DNA of 64,000 nucleotides, taken from UBA12191 sp009937185. Its GTDB lineage: Bacteria > Planctomycetota > UBA8108 > UBA1146. The stretch's first letter is position 1, and each line of letters begins with the position of its first letter. Positions 51,197 through 59,329 of this stretch are shown in pieces. The notes below the pieces were generated by a model. It was given only the letters and a program-made list of their open reading frames with translations, was not told the origin of the DNA and did no database searches. The DNA lies in assembly GCA_938075155.1 (NCBI GenBank), contig CALJGL010000004.1:1-64000 (forward strand), in the 5' to 3' direction. The translations under genes and the position numbers were made by a program.

Positions 51197-51235
51197 AAAA
51201 AAAGAGGCACGGGATTTTCCCGTGCCTCTTTTTTT
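51197..51235. terminator. bidirectional Rho-independent terminator
   Basis: Ten-bp stem GAGGCACGGG/CCCGTGCCTC (51204-51213 and 51219-51228) flanked by seven A and seven T. It serves the pseudopilin gene on the plus strand and the chaperone operon end (yacG) on the minus strand. Confidence 0.95.
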
Positions 51236-51252
51236 ATGCTCTTAGAAAAACA

Positions 51253-51459
51253 CTACTCCGAATTGACATCCGAAGAATAATCCTCGACGTCATCGGATTC
51301 CATCGGACGAGATCCCATACGGTACTGGTTCTGCAACCAACCCCCGAGATCTCTATCTCGGCACGAGGAACTACAGAATGGATGATAGGATTTGGTTGCA
51401 CCTGTGGAGGTCTCGGCGAGGTATTCCCTGCAGACGGGGCATTTGACCGAAGAACTCAT
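51253..51459 (-). CDS. yacG: zinc-binding DNA gyrase inhibitor YacG
   Basis: 68 residues. 'KCPVCREYLAE' and 'PFCSSSCRDRDLGGWLQNQY' match the CxxC...PFCSxxCxxxDLGxW pattern. YacG binds GyrB and inhibits gyrase in E. coli. Last gene of the chaperone operon; its ATG overlaps the stop of the fmdB-like gene (ATGA). Confidence 0.9.
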   Translation of the reverse strand: MSSSVKCPVCREYLAETSTGATKSYHPFCSSSCRDRDLGGWLQNQYRMGSRPMESDDVEDYSSDVNSE

Positions 51460-51746
51460 CCACCGGTCTTTTCTGAAGAAGCCTTATTCTTCCCACCACT
51501 CGAGGAAGAATCTCCTTTGCCCGGAGATTTCTTGTCTTCACTTTGCCGTTTTTTGTAACTCTCACTTCGGTAATCAGTCTCATAGAAACCGCTACCCTTA
51601 AAGAGTAACCCACTTCCAGCACCAAAAAGTCTGCGGAGTTTGTTTTTCTTACACTCCGGACACTTCTTTAAAACGTCTTCGTCAATCCTTTGGAATTCTT
51701 CGAAGGCGTGCTCGCATGCATCGCACACATAATCATACGTTGGCAT
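51456..51746 (-). CDS. FmdB-family zinc ribbon protein
   Basis: 96 residues. 'MPTYDYVCDACEHAFEEFQ' and 'KKCPECKKNKLRRLFGAG' give the two CxxC pairs of the FmdB regulatory domain, followed by 'GLLFKGSGFYETDYR' and a Ser/Lys/Gly-rich tail. Role uncertain even in studied species. ATG at 51746 with AAGGAGG. It overlaps the end of grpE by 14 bases. Confidence 0.9.
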   Translation of the reverse strand: MPTYDYVCDACEHAFEEFQRIDEDVLKKCPECKKNKLRRLFGAGSGLLFKGSGFYETDYRSESYKKRQSEDKKSPGKGDSSSSGGKNKASSEKTGG

Positions 51747-52398
51747 CTTCGCCTCCTTCCGATTCGTCAGAGGAGTCTCCACCCCGAGCAACGATCACTC
51801 GCGAGGCTCTGATCAGAAGATCGCCGCAGCGATATCCCTTCTCTACCTCATCTACGATTTCTCCCTGGCGAGCATTAGGATTATCGATTTGCATCATCGC
51901 TTCATGGATTTCAGGATCGAAGTCTTTGCCTGAGGTTGCGATTTGTTCGACTTTGAGATCGGTCAAAACTCCATTAACGCGCTCTGCTATCATCTCGAGA
52001 CCCTGTCGAATACTCGAGTCTTCCCCAGCCTCATTGACGGCTTTGATTGCCGCATCTAATCCATCGAGTACCGGAAGAAAAGATCGAACAACATCCACGG
52101 TTGTTCTCTTTCTCTGGGAAGCTCTGTCTTCAAGAGTACGACGACGAAAATTCGCAAGTTCGGCATGAGCTCTCTGCAATTGATCGAGAAGGAATGCTTT
52201 CTCTTCTTCCGGGGTCAATTCCACAGTTTCATCTGGTACTTCATTCTCGCTTGAGAAAGATTCCGGAGACTCAGCGTCGGACTGCTCAGAGTTCATTGCG
52301 TCTGGATTGAGCGCGTCTGGATTGAGCGCCTCTTTATCGAGAGAACCCTTTTGGTTTTTCTCGTGATCCTCAGACGTTTCTTGTTTATTAGATTCCAT
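51733..52398 (-). CDS. grpE: nucleotide exchange factor GrpE
   Basis: 221 residues. An acidic disordered N-terminus (~1-75) includes a duplicated 'ALNPD' block from a 15-bp repeat. A long helix follows ('LLDQLQRAHAELANFRRR'), then the beta domain ('GKDFDPEIHEAMMQ', 'GYRCGDLLIRASRVIVARGG'). Releases ADP from DnaK. ATG at 52398 follows TAGGAG. dnaK itself is not in the window. Confidence 0.95.
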   Translation of the reverse strand: MESNKQETSEDHEKNQKGSLDKEALNPDALNPDAMNSEQSDAESPESFSSENEVPDETVELTPEEEKAFLLDQLQRAHAELANFRRRTLEDRASQRKRTTVDVVRSFLPVLDGLDAAIKAVNEAGEDSSIRQGLEMIAERVNGVLTDLKVEQIATSGKDFDPEIHEAMMQIDNPNARQGEIVDEVEKGYRCGDLLIRASRVIVARGGDSSDESEGGEDANV

Positions 52399-52408
52399 AT
52401 TCTGGCTC

Positions 52409-53524
52409 CTACCCGAAGTATTCCTTGAATCGGTCAAGGAATCCCCTTCTTCGTGATCCAACTTCCGTCTCCTCTATCTCAGCGAGTTGGCGAAGAAGCT
52501 CTTCCTGCTCCTCACTGATATTTTGGGGGACTTCAACGGTCACCTCGACGAGTTGATCTCCCTTACGGCGAGAATGCACTGAATTGAAACCCATCCCCCT
52601 CATTCTTAAGACTTCTCCACTCTGAGTCCCAGCAGGAACAGTCAAGAGAGCCTTGCCTTCGAGAGTGGGTACTTCCACTTCTGATCCCAAAACGGCTTGA
52701 GAATATGACACGGGGAGTTCAAACCCCACGTGATTATCGAGTCTTTGAAAAAAGGCGTGACTCTCATAACCAATCACCACTTGGAGATCTCCAGCAGCGA
52801 CTCCACGAGCACCCTCATTTCCCCGACCATTGACACGAAGAATCATGCCCTCTTCTATACCTGCGGGAATCTCGATCTCGATCTCTTCATTTTTTTGTGT
52901 CAGCCCGATACCTCGGCATGAGCCGCAGGGGTTTTCGATGATTTCGCCTTGCCCCTGACAATTCGGGCAATGAGTACGGACACTGAAGAAACCTTGGCTT
53001 CTTAAGACTTGTCCCGTACCCGAGCAGGTACCACATGAGGTGGGACGACTTCCCGCCGCAGCCCCTGAACCACTGCAGGGTTGGCAATGCACTTTTCGAC
53101 GAAGACTGATCGTTCGACGAGTTCCGGCTGCAGCATCTTCTAATGGGATAGAGACATGAGCCCTGAGGCTCTCACCTCTGCGCTGCTGTGTCTGCCCACC
53201 TCCGAAGATGTCTCCGAAAACTCCACCGCCACCAAAGATGTCTCCGAAGTTCCTGAAGATATCTTCAATGTTGGAGAATCCTCCACCACCGCCCATACCA
53301 CTGAGGCCTTCATGCCCATGGACGTCGTAGATTTTTCTCTTTTCATCATCGCTGAGAACTTCAAAGGCTTCGGCGGCTTCCTTGAAATGACGTTCAGCCG
53401 CTTCATCGCCCGGATTTTTGTCCGGGTGATACTTGAGAGCCATTTTTCTATAGGCCTTTTTGATCTCGGAGTCGCTCGCATCGCGAGTGACTCCGAGAAC
53501 CTCGTAGTAATCTCTAGCTGCCAT
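52409..53524 (-). CDS. dnaJ: chaperone DnaJ
   Basis: 371 residues, full-length type I. J domain with HPD in 'LKYHPDKNPGDEAA', a Gly/Phe linker ('GGGGGFSNIEDIFRNFGDIF'), four zinc repeats ('CQPCSGSG', 'CGTCSGTG', 'CPNCQGQG', 'CGSCRGIG') and the two beta-barrel client domains. Works with DnaK and the GrpE encoded 10 bases downstream. 8 bases follow the second groEL stop. Confidence 0.97.
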   Translation of the reverse strand: MAARDYYEVLGVTRDASDSEIKKAYRKMALKYHPDKNPGDEAAERHFKEAAEAFEVLSDDEKRKIYDVHGHEGLSGMGGGGGFSNIEDIFRNFGDIFGGGGVFGDIFGGGQTQQRRGESLRAHVSIPLEDAAAGTRRTISLRRKVHCQPCSGSGAAAGSRPTSCGTCSGTGQVLRSQGFFSVRTHCPNCQGQGEIIENPCGSCRGIGLTQKNEEIEIEIPAGIEEGMILRVNGRGNEGARGVAAGDLQVVIGYESHAFFQRLDNHVGFELPVSYSQAVLGSEVEVPTLEGKALLTVPAGTQSGEVLRMRGMGFNSVHSRRKGDQLVEVTVEVPQNISEEQEELLRQLAEIEETEVGSRRRGFLDRFKEYFG

Positions 53525-53532
53525 GGATTCCC

Positions 53533-55137
53533 CTAGACCAGTGCGCCCTGTATGGCGCCCTCGTCCTTATTCAGTTCTGTAATTGTAGTGTCAGATGTCA
53601 GATACAGAGCCGCGACGCTGGCTGCGTTTTGAAGAGCCACTCGCAAGACTTTGACAGGATCGATGACTCCACAAGAAAGAAGATCTGTAACTTTGCCATT
53701 CTTGGCATCGAAGCCCATTTCGAAGTCTTCGTATTCCAATACCTCGGAAACGATCGCAGGCCCATCAAAGCCTGCATTCCGCGCCAACTGGGCTGTGGGC
53801 GCATTCAATGCACTCACCACAACTTCAACCCCAAAACGAGCGTCTCCGCTGGCTCTGGTAGCCGACACTTTTTCTGCGATTTTAAGGAATGCAGTTCCAG
53901 CACCAGGAACAATGCCTTCTGCCATCGCGGCGCGGGTAGCACTCAAGGCATCAGTGGCACGAGCTTTTCTCTCGAGGATTTCTGCTTCACTCATTCCACC
54001 CACACGAATCACTGCGATTTTTCCCTGGATACGAGCAAGACGTTCTTCCAGTTTTTCGCGGTCATAGTTGGAGTTGGTTTGCTCGATTTGAGCTTCGATC
54101 TGAGAACACCTATCAGCGATAGAATCCTTATTCGCCGTTCCTCTGAAGAAGATAGTGCGATCTTTGCTCACTTCGATCTTCTTCACAGTGCCCAACTGAT
54201 CTTTTGTCACCTGATCCCACGTCGTACCGGAGTCCTTAGAGATCATTTGACCTCCGGTCACGATGGCCAGGTCCTCAAGAAGAGCCTTTCGGCGATCTCC
54301 GAATCCTGGGGCTTTGATGGCGACAACATCCATGACGCCTCTCAACTTGTTGAGAAGTAGTCCTGCCAGTGCTTCCCCTTCAACATCCTCCGCGATAATC
54401 ACGAGAGGTCTGCGAGTAGGTACTACAATTTCGAGGACAGGAAGAAGATCTTGCAAATTACTGATCTTGTAATCAGTAAAAAGAATGAAAGGCTTCTCAA
54501 ATTGGCACACCGCACTCATGCGATCCGTCACAAAGTAGGGTGAAATCCAACCCTTATCGATTTCAAGCCCCTCGACGAGATCCAAATGAGTACCGACACC
54601 ATCGTTTTCTTCAACAGTGACCACACCTTTTTCGCCCACCTTGTGAATGGCTTCGCCGAAAAGTTTACCGAGTTCCGGCTCATTAGCGGCAATGGTTCCA
54701 ACGTGGATAATCTCTTGTTTCTTTTCAACCGGAGAAGCGAGGGACTCCAGCTCTTTCACAGCAGTGGCAACCGCTTTTTCGATACCATTCCGAAGTTCCA
54801 CTGGACTGACACCTGTCAGTGCATAGCGACTTCCTTTTTCGATCATCGCTTCGGCAAGAATGATGGAAGAAGTTGTTCCATCCCCCACCTCTTTATTAGT
54901 TTTACTCGCCACTTCGTTCAGAAGTCGAGCCCCCATATTCTCGAAGGGCTGAGCCACTTCGATTTCCTTAGAAACGGTTTGACCATCTTTGGTCATCTCT
55001 AACTTCCCCATGCTTTTTCCGAGAAGTACGTTTCTACCAGAAGGCCCATAGGTCACCTTTACGGCGCGGGCTAGGGTTCTGATTCCGTTCCGCAACTGGC
55101 GGCGGGATTCTTCATCAAAAAGAATTTGCTTCGTCAT
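53533..55137 (-). CDS. groEL: chaperonin GroEL, second copy
   Basis: 534 residues. Nucleotide-site segments 'VTYGPSGRNVLLGKSMG', 'TKDGQTVSKEIE', 'EVGDGTTSSIILAEAM' and 'TDALSATRAAMAEGIVPGAG', retaining the Asp equivalent to E. coli Asp398. The apical domain is divergent in the substrate-facing helices ('DLVEGLEIDKGWISPYFV' is near normal). The C-terminus is 'KDEGAIQGALV', with no GGM tail. It lies 20 bases downstream of the first groEL. No groES in the window. Probably a specialised or stress paralog, by analogy with other multi-GroEL bacteria. Confidence 0.94.
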   Translation of the reverse strand: MTKQILFDEESRRQLRNGIRTLARAVKVTYGPSGRNVLLGKSMGKLEMTKDGQTVSKEIEVAQPFENMGARLLNEVASKTNKEVGDGTTSSIILAEAMIEKGSRYALTGVSPVELRNGIEKAVATAVKELESLASPVEKKQEIIHVGTIAANEPELGKLFGEAIHKVGEKGVVTVEENDGVGTHLDLVEGLEIDKGWISPYFVTDRMSAVCQFEKPFILFTDYKISNLQDLLPVLEIVVPTRRPLVIIAEDVEGEALAGLLLNKLRGVMDVVAIKAPGFGDRRKALLEDLAIVTGGQMISKDSGTTWDQVTKDQLGTVKKIEVSKDRTIFFRGTANKDSIADRCSQIEAQIEQTNSNYDREKLEERLARIQGKIAVIRVGGMSEAEILERKARATDALSATRAAMAEGIVPGAGTAFLKIAEKVSATRASGDARFGVEVVVSALNAPTAQLARNAGFDGPAIVSEVLEYEDFEMGFDAKNGKVTDLLSCGVIDPVKVLRVALQNAASVAALYLTSDTTITELNKDEGAIQGALV

Positions 55138-55157
55138 TAGAGTTCTCCCTCAATTTT

Positions 55158-56792
55158 CTAGAATGCGCCGACGCCTTCGTGGTCATGGTGATGGTGATCT
55201 TCTTCTTCAGTCTCCTTCGGGATATCCGTGATCACCGCATTGGAGGTAAGAAGCATAGTCGCCGTACTCACGGCGTTTTGCAGAGCATTGGAAATCACGG
55301 TACAGGAATCAATGATTCCACTATCGTACATGTCGCAAAAATCCAACTTGGCGAAGTCATAGCCGTAACTTTCGCTTTCCTCAGCAAGGATGTCTCGCAA
55401 CAAACTTGAAGGTTCCACGTCCGCGTTTGCCGCCAACTGACGGAACGGCTCTTCGAGTGCCTTTTTCATTATCACAGCAGCAAGTTTCTCGGTCGCTCCT
55501 TTGAGCCTCATCTCCGAGACGTGCACACTCGCCAAAATCAATCCGATACCACCTCCGGGGAGAACACCTGCTTCAATAGCAGATCTTGTAGCAGAGAGAG
55601 CGTTATCAAAACGCTTCTTGCGCTCCTTTACTTCTCCTTCGGTGGCTCCACCGACGCGGATCACAGCAACTCCACCGACCAACCTTGCAAGGCGCTCTTG
55701 GAGTTTTTCACGATCGTAATCGCTGCTGGCATTATCGATTTCAAGACGGATCAATCGTGTACGTTCGGCGAGATCTTTTTTCTTGCCGCCGCCTTGAAGA
55801 ACCGTCGTAGTCTGAGAGTTCACATCAATTTTCCGGGCCTTACCAAGATCAGAAATCTTGATTCCGGAAGGCTCAATCCCAAGGTCCTTGAGAATAGCCC
55901 GACCACCCGTAGCAACTGCAATGTCTTCGAGTATCGCTTTCCTGCGATCTCCATATCCTGGAGCCTTCACTGCCACGACTTCGAGTGCACCTTTTTTGCA
56001 ATTCACCACGAGGGTTGAAAGTGCTTCGCCATCGACGTCCTCTGCAATAAGAAGCAGCGGTTTCCTTTTTTCTACGACTTTTTCAAGTACGGGAAGAATC
56101 TGGGAAATGTTCGAAACCTTTTCTTCCATAATCAAGATGTAAGGATCCTCAAGGGTGATCGCTGCGGAATCTGCATTCGTTACAAATTGCTGAGAGAGAT
56201 ATCCACGATCGAAGTGAAGGCCGTCGACAACTTCGAGAGCTGTATCTAGGCTTTTCCCCTCTTCGATACTGCAGACACCGTCTTCTCCCACTCTTTCGAG
56301 GGCTTCGGCGATCATCTTACCGATTTGAATATCATTATTTGCGGCAATGGTCGCAATGTTTGTGACGTCCTCGTGATTCTCGACTTCAACTGCCATCTCG
56401 CGAAGAGCGGCATCGATTTTACCTGCGATAGTCAGCAGACTTCTCTGCAAAAGAACGGGATTTTCTCCCGCAGCAACCTGACGCATACCTTGGGAAAAGA
56501 TGGCATTAGCAAGAACGGTTGCAGTCGTGCTTCCGTCTCCCGCCTCACGGGCGGTCAACGATCCCGCTTCGCGCATCAATCGAGCTCCAATGTTCTCGAC
56601 GCGATCCTCAAGATCGATTTCTTCGGCGACTGACGCTCCATCTTTGGTCACTTTAGGTCCACCCCAGGAACGATCGATAATCGCATTTCGTCCTCGGGGA
56701 CCGAGAGTCGTCTTAACTGCGCGGGCGACTTTCTCTGCTCCCATGAGCAACTTTTCCCTGGCGGAGTCCTCGAATGTCAATTCCTTGGCCAT
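55158..56792 (-). CDS. groEL: chaperonin GroEL, first copy, with Asn at the Asp398 position
   Basis: 544 residues. ATG at 56792 ('MAKELTFED') follows GAGGAG; a frame to 56960 has no site. Segments 'TTLGPRGRNAIIDRSWGGP', 'TKDGASVAEEIDLEDRVEN', 'AGDGSTTATVLANAI', 'FDRGYLSQQFVT' and 'AIKAPGYGDRR'-like text are near canonical. In the hydrolysis segment the sequence is 'KKRFDNALSATRSAIEAG', so the residue aligning to E. coli Asp398 is Asn397. The C-terminus is His/Glu-rich ('EEEDHHHHDHEGVGAF') instead of GGM repeats. Heads the chaperone operon. Confidence 0.95.
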   Translation of the reverse strand: MAKELTFEDSAREKLLMGAEKVARAVKTTLGPRGRNAIIDRSWGGPKVTKDGASVAEEIDLEDRVENIGARLMREAGSLTAREAGDGSTTATVLANAIFSQGMRQVAAGENPVLLQRSLLTIAGKIDAALREMAVEVENHEDVTNIATIAANNDIQIGKMIAEALERVGEDGVCSIEEGKSLDTALEVVDGLHFDRGYLSQQFVTNADSAAITLEDPYILIMEEKVSNISQILPVLEKVVEKRKPLLLIAEDVDGEALSTLVVNCKKGALEVVAVKAPGYGDRRKAILEDIAVATGGRAILKDLGIEPSGIKISDLGKARKIDVNSQTTTVLQGGGKKKDLAERTRLIRLEIDNASSDYDREKLQERLARLVGGVAVIRVGGATEGEVKERKKRFDNALSATRSAIEAGVLPGGGIGLILASVHVSEMRLKGATEKLAAVIMKKALEEPFRQLAANADVEPSSLLRDILAEESESYGYDFAKLDFCDMYDSGIIDSCTVISNALQNAVSTATMLLTSNAVITDIPKETEEEDHHHHDHEGVGAF

Positions 56793-57249
56793 GTGGGATC
56801 TCTCCTCTTTCTCGGGTCTCTCATCTGGTAATTGTGTTTCTTGTTCACTGACTTTTGGGTGATCGGCAACTGTTTCCCGAACACGAAAACACCAGTGAAA
56901 AGAGGCTCTTCCTGAACATTGGAAGCCCCCCCTGCCGACGTCCTTTAGACTGTCCGGCATAATGATATAGCAAAGAGCGGGCCATCACGTCGCCAAATCG
57001 ACCCCGTAAACTGCTACTAGATAATAACTTAAGAAATAACCTTCGGAATCTGGCCAGACACCCCCTGCCACTGTGACAGAAGGCCTGCCAAGAGCGACAT
57101 GAGGCTCTGCCACCCTGACAGGACTCGACCTCCCCCGGAAAATGTACGGATCTCTCTATTTTAGAGCCGCTGAACACCTGCTGACGAGAATGGACCTCAG
57201 AAAACTACAGCTCCCCACAGCCCCATCCGGCCAACAGTTCGATACATAA
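56793..57249. other. region upstream of the chaperone operon
   Basis: About 460 bases with no supported gene. It should hold the groEL promoter. A minus-strand -10-like TATATC/TATCAT lies near 56961-56972, but no good -35 is at the right distance. I see no CIRCE operator (TTAGCACTC-N9-GAGTGCTAA) and no clear sigma-32 promoter. Confidence 0.4.
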
Positions 57250-57288
57250 AAAAGGGACGAAAACCTGAACCGGCTTTCGTCCCTTTTT
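57250..57288 (-). terminator. Rho-independent terminator
   Basis: AAAAGGGACGAAA (57250-57262) pairs with TTTCGTCCCTTTT (57275-57287). The minus-strand side runs into TTTTTTATG. It ends the transcript of the A/Q-repeat protein gene (stop 57311). Confidence 0.92.
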
Positions 57289-57310
57289 GATTCCAACTAA
57301 AAACGACCTC

Positions 57311-59329
57311 TTACTTTGCGAAGATGCCACCTTCGCGAGTGTCATTCACAATCTTCACTCGCACACCCCTGATCTCGAGGCGGGTTCCATCTGCTGCGTA
57401 GAAAACAAATCCACCAGTGCTGGGTAATCGCGTGGTTTCAGGGTCGAGCTCAATTTTGTCTCCCCCATCCCCATAGCGAAGTGTCACTGATTTCCCATGA
57501 ACTTCGAGAGTCACCTTCAGCCAGCGGTTTTTAGGGAAATCGTCTCCCAACTCCAAAGGTGGAGAAGTCCCCTCTGAGATCCGAAACGGTCCATTATCAG
57601 GTTTGATGGCCTGGGTTCGAGGCGAGATACGAAGTGCTCCCACCTTGAGATTCAACTCAAACTCTAAGAGGTAATCTTCCCAGTGATTGCTATAGACACC
57701 GGTGAATGAATCGCTCCCTGAACGGTTATCGATCAGAAGAACTCCCACACCATTTCTCTCCATCACGCGCCACAGGGGTTTTTGTCCCTGCATGTCTCTC
57801 ATGCTGTCACTGGAAGCGACCCAGTTATACAGATTGGATTTCCCCAACAGAGGCTTCCACGCCACAGAGTCTTTCATATCGAGCCAGCGTCGAATTCTTT
57901 CAGCCGCTTTACGTTCCTTTTCCAGACGTTTTGCTTCGACTATTTCTGCTTCGAGTGCAGACTCTTGCTCCATAAGAAGAGTGAGCCCTTCTCGCTGGAT
58001 TTTCTGGATCAATTCCTCTTTGAGACGCCATACGTCTGGAGCATCTTCCTGAACTTTTTCAGGAAGAGCCTCGATGACTGCCAAGGCGATATCCTCATAG
58101 CCTTTTCGTGCATAGACTCCGGCTTTGGTAGAGAGTTCATCTAACTGTTTCTTGAAGAGTAATTGCGCTTTGGCATCCTTCTTCAACAGAACGATTTCTT
58201 GTTCAAATTTTCCCTCGAGCACCTGAGAAGCCCCTAGGAATACTGGCGGCAATTCTTCAAGAAGGCGACTCGCCTGTTCAAATCGTGCCTCGCTGAATGC
58301 AAGCAATACATCGGATCTGAGAGAGTTCCATGCGCCATCGACTTCCGTGCGCCATGTATTCAGGAGAGTCGAACGCAATTCTCCCGCTTCTGCACCTGCA
58401 GTGGTATTGGAGTATTCCATTGCCACACTTCGCAACCTTGCAGCGCACCTAAATCTCTCGCCGGGCTCTGCAGCATTTTCTTTCTCGGCACGGTCCAGAG
58501 CTTTACGAGCTCTCTCTTCACGAATTTCCTTTTGACTCTTTACGGGCGCCTTCACAACCTTCTTGACGACGGGCGCCTCTGGAGTATCGCCCCCAAACAT
58601 CAGGAATCCGATGACTGCGATAACAAGAACGACTCCGACTCCGCCTAATATGAGCGGCAATGAATTCGACTGCTCGACGACGTCTTCATCTCCATCTGCC
58701 AAAGGCCCCCTCACCGGTTGACGCCTCCCGGTCTTTGCCATTTTTCGGGGCTGAGGCCGACCTGATCGGGTTGCTCGCGAAGGTGCTTTCCCAGATGCTT
58801 TTGCGGGTGCTTTTCCGGGTGCTCTGCCAGTGGCTTTTCCGGTCGGAGCGGCTTGTTGTCCTGCCGCTTGTTGAGCTGCCGCTTGTTGAGCTGCCGCACG
58901 TTTTAGGGCCTCTTGCTTCGCTGCCGCCTGTTGCACCGCTGCAGCCTTCTGTAATGCCGCTTGCTTTGCCGCCGCTTGCTTTGCTGCCGCTTGCTGTGCC
59001 GCCGCTTGCTGTGCTACCGCTTGCTGTGCTGCCGCTTGCTTTGCCGCCGCTTGCTTTGCCGCCGCTTGCTGTGCCGCCGCTTGCTGTGCCGCCGCTTGCT
59101 GTGCTGCCGCTTGCTGTGCTGCCGCTTGCTGTGCCGCCGCTTGCTGTGCTGCTCCGCCTTCAGGAGTGACGGGATTCTCGGAAGCTCCCGCTGCTACATC
59201 TGGGGCTTTTCCGGGGGCTTTTCCGGGGGCTTTTCTCCTTGGGGGAACCTTTTTGGCTTGCCCTTCTGGAGCCACACCTTTTTTTCGAGGTGCCGGGACT
59301 CGCCGTTTCTTTTTTCCTTCATCAGACAT
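57311..59329 (-). CDS. H1-like/Ala-Gln pentad-repeat membrane protein with DUF1080/LamG-like domain
   Basis: 672 residues. A basic N-terminus (~1-45; 'KKKRRVPAPRKKGVAPEGQ') precedes ~21 Ala/Gln/Lys pentads at ~60-165 (AAAQQ, AAAKQ). A Gly/Lys/Pro/Arg linker to ~210 follows ('GKAPAKASGKAPSRATRSG'). One membrane helix lies at ~228-248, an alpha-helical region ~260-470, and a C-terminal DUF1080/3-keto-disaccharide hydrolase-like LamG fold at ~490-672 ('HWEDYLLEFELNLKVGALRI', 'NRWLKVTLEVHGKSVTLRYG'). Topology implies a cytoplasmic basic/A-Q arm and a periplasmic sugar-binding-like domain. The arm could bind nucleic acid. TGATG junction with the small gene upstream. Confidence 0.75.
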   Translation of the reverse strand: MSDEGKKKRRVPAPRKKGVAPEGQAKKVPPRRKAPGKAPGKAPDVAAGASENPVTPEGGAAQQAAAQQAAAQQAAAQQAAAQQAAAQQAAAKQAAAKQAAAQQAVAQQAAAQQAAAKQAAAKQAALQKAAAVQQAAAKQEALKRAAAQQAAAQQAAGQQAAPTGKATGRAPGKAPAKASGKAPSRATRSGRPQPRKMAKTGRRQPVRGPLADGDEDVVEQSNSLPLILGGVGVVLVIAVIGFLMFGGDTPEAPVVKKVVKAPVKSQKEIREERARKALDRAEKENAAEPGERFRCAARLRSVAMEYSNTTAGAEAGELRSTLLNTWRTEVDGAWNSLRSDVLLAFSEARFEQASRLLEELPPVFLGASQVLEGKFEQEIVLLKKDAKAQLLFKKQLDELSTKAGVYARKGYEDIALAVIEALPEKVQEDAPDVWRLKEELIQKIQREGLTLLMEQESALEAEIVEAKRLEKERKAAERIRRWLDMKDSVAWKPLLGKSNLYNWVASSDSMRDMQGQKPLWRVMERNGVGVLLIDNRSGSDSFTGVYSNHWEDYLLEFELNLKVGALRISPRTQAIKPDNGPFRISEGTSPPLELGDDFPKNRWLKVTLEVHGKSVTLRYGDGGDKIELDPETTRLPSTGGFVFYAADGTRLEIRGVRVKIVNDTREGGIFAK
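58851..59153 (-). repeat. 15-bp tandem repeat array encoding AAAQQ/AAAKQ pentads
   Basis: About 20 copies of a GCTGCCGCTTGCTGT-like unit (plus-strand reading), with variation mostly in codon wobble and Gln/Lys positions. It sits wholly inside the coding region and keeps frame. The middle copies are almost identical, a sign of recent expansion or contraction. Confidence 0.95.

Noticed and set aside
53629..54360. Long plus-strand open frame (243 codons) across groEL copy 2
   Set aside because: Lies entirely antisense within a conserved chaperonin gene, has no ribosome site and no recognisable protein features; codon-mirror shadow.
56793..57000. CIRCE/HrcA operator before groEL
   Set aside because: Searched by eye for TTAGCACTC and GAGTGCTAA on both strands; not found.
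58851..59153. Possible CRISPR or noncoding satellite
   Set aside because: The 15-bp units have no spacers and translate cleanly into Ala/Gln pentads within a long gene.
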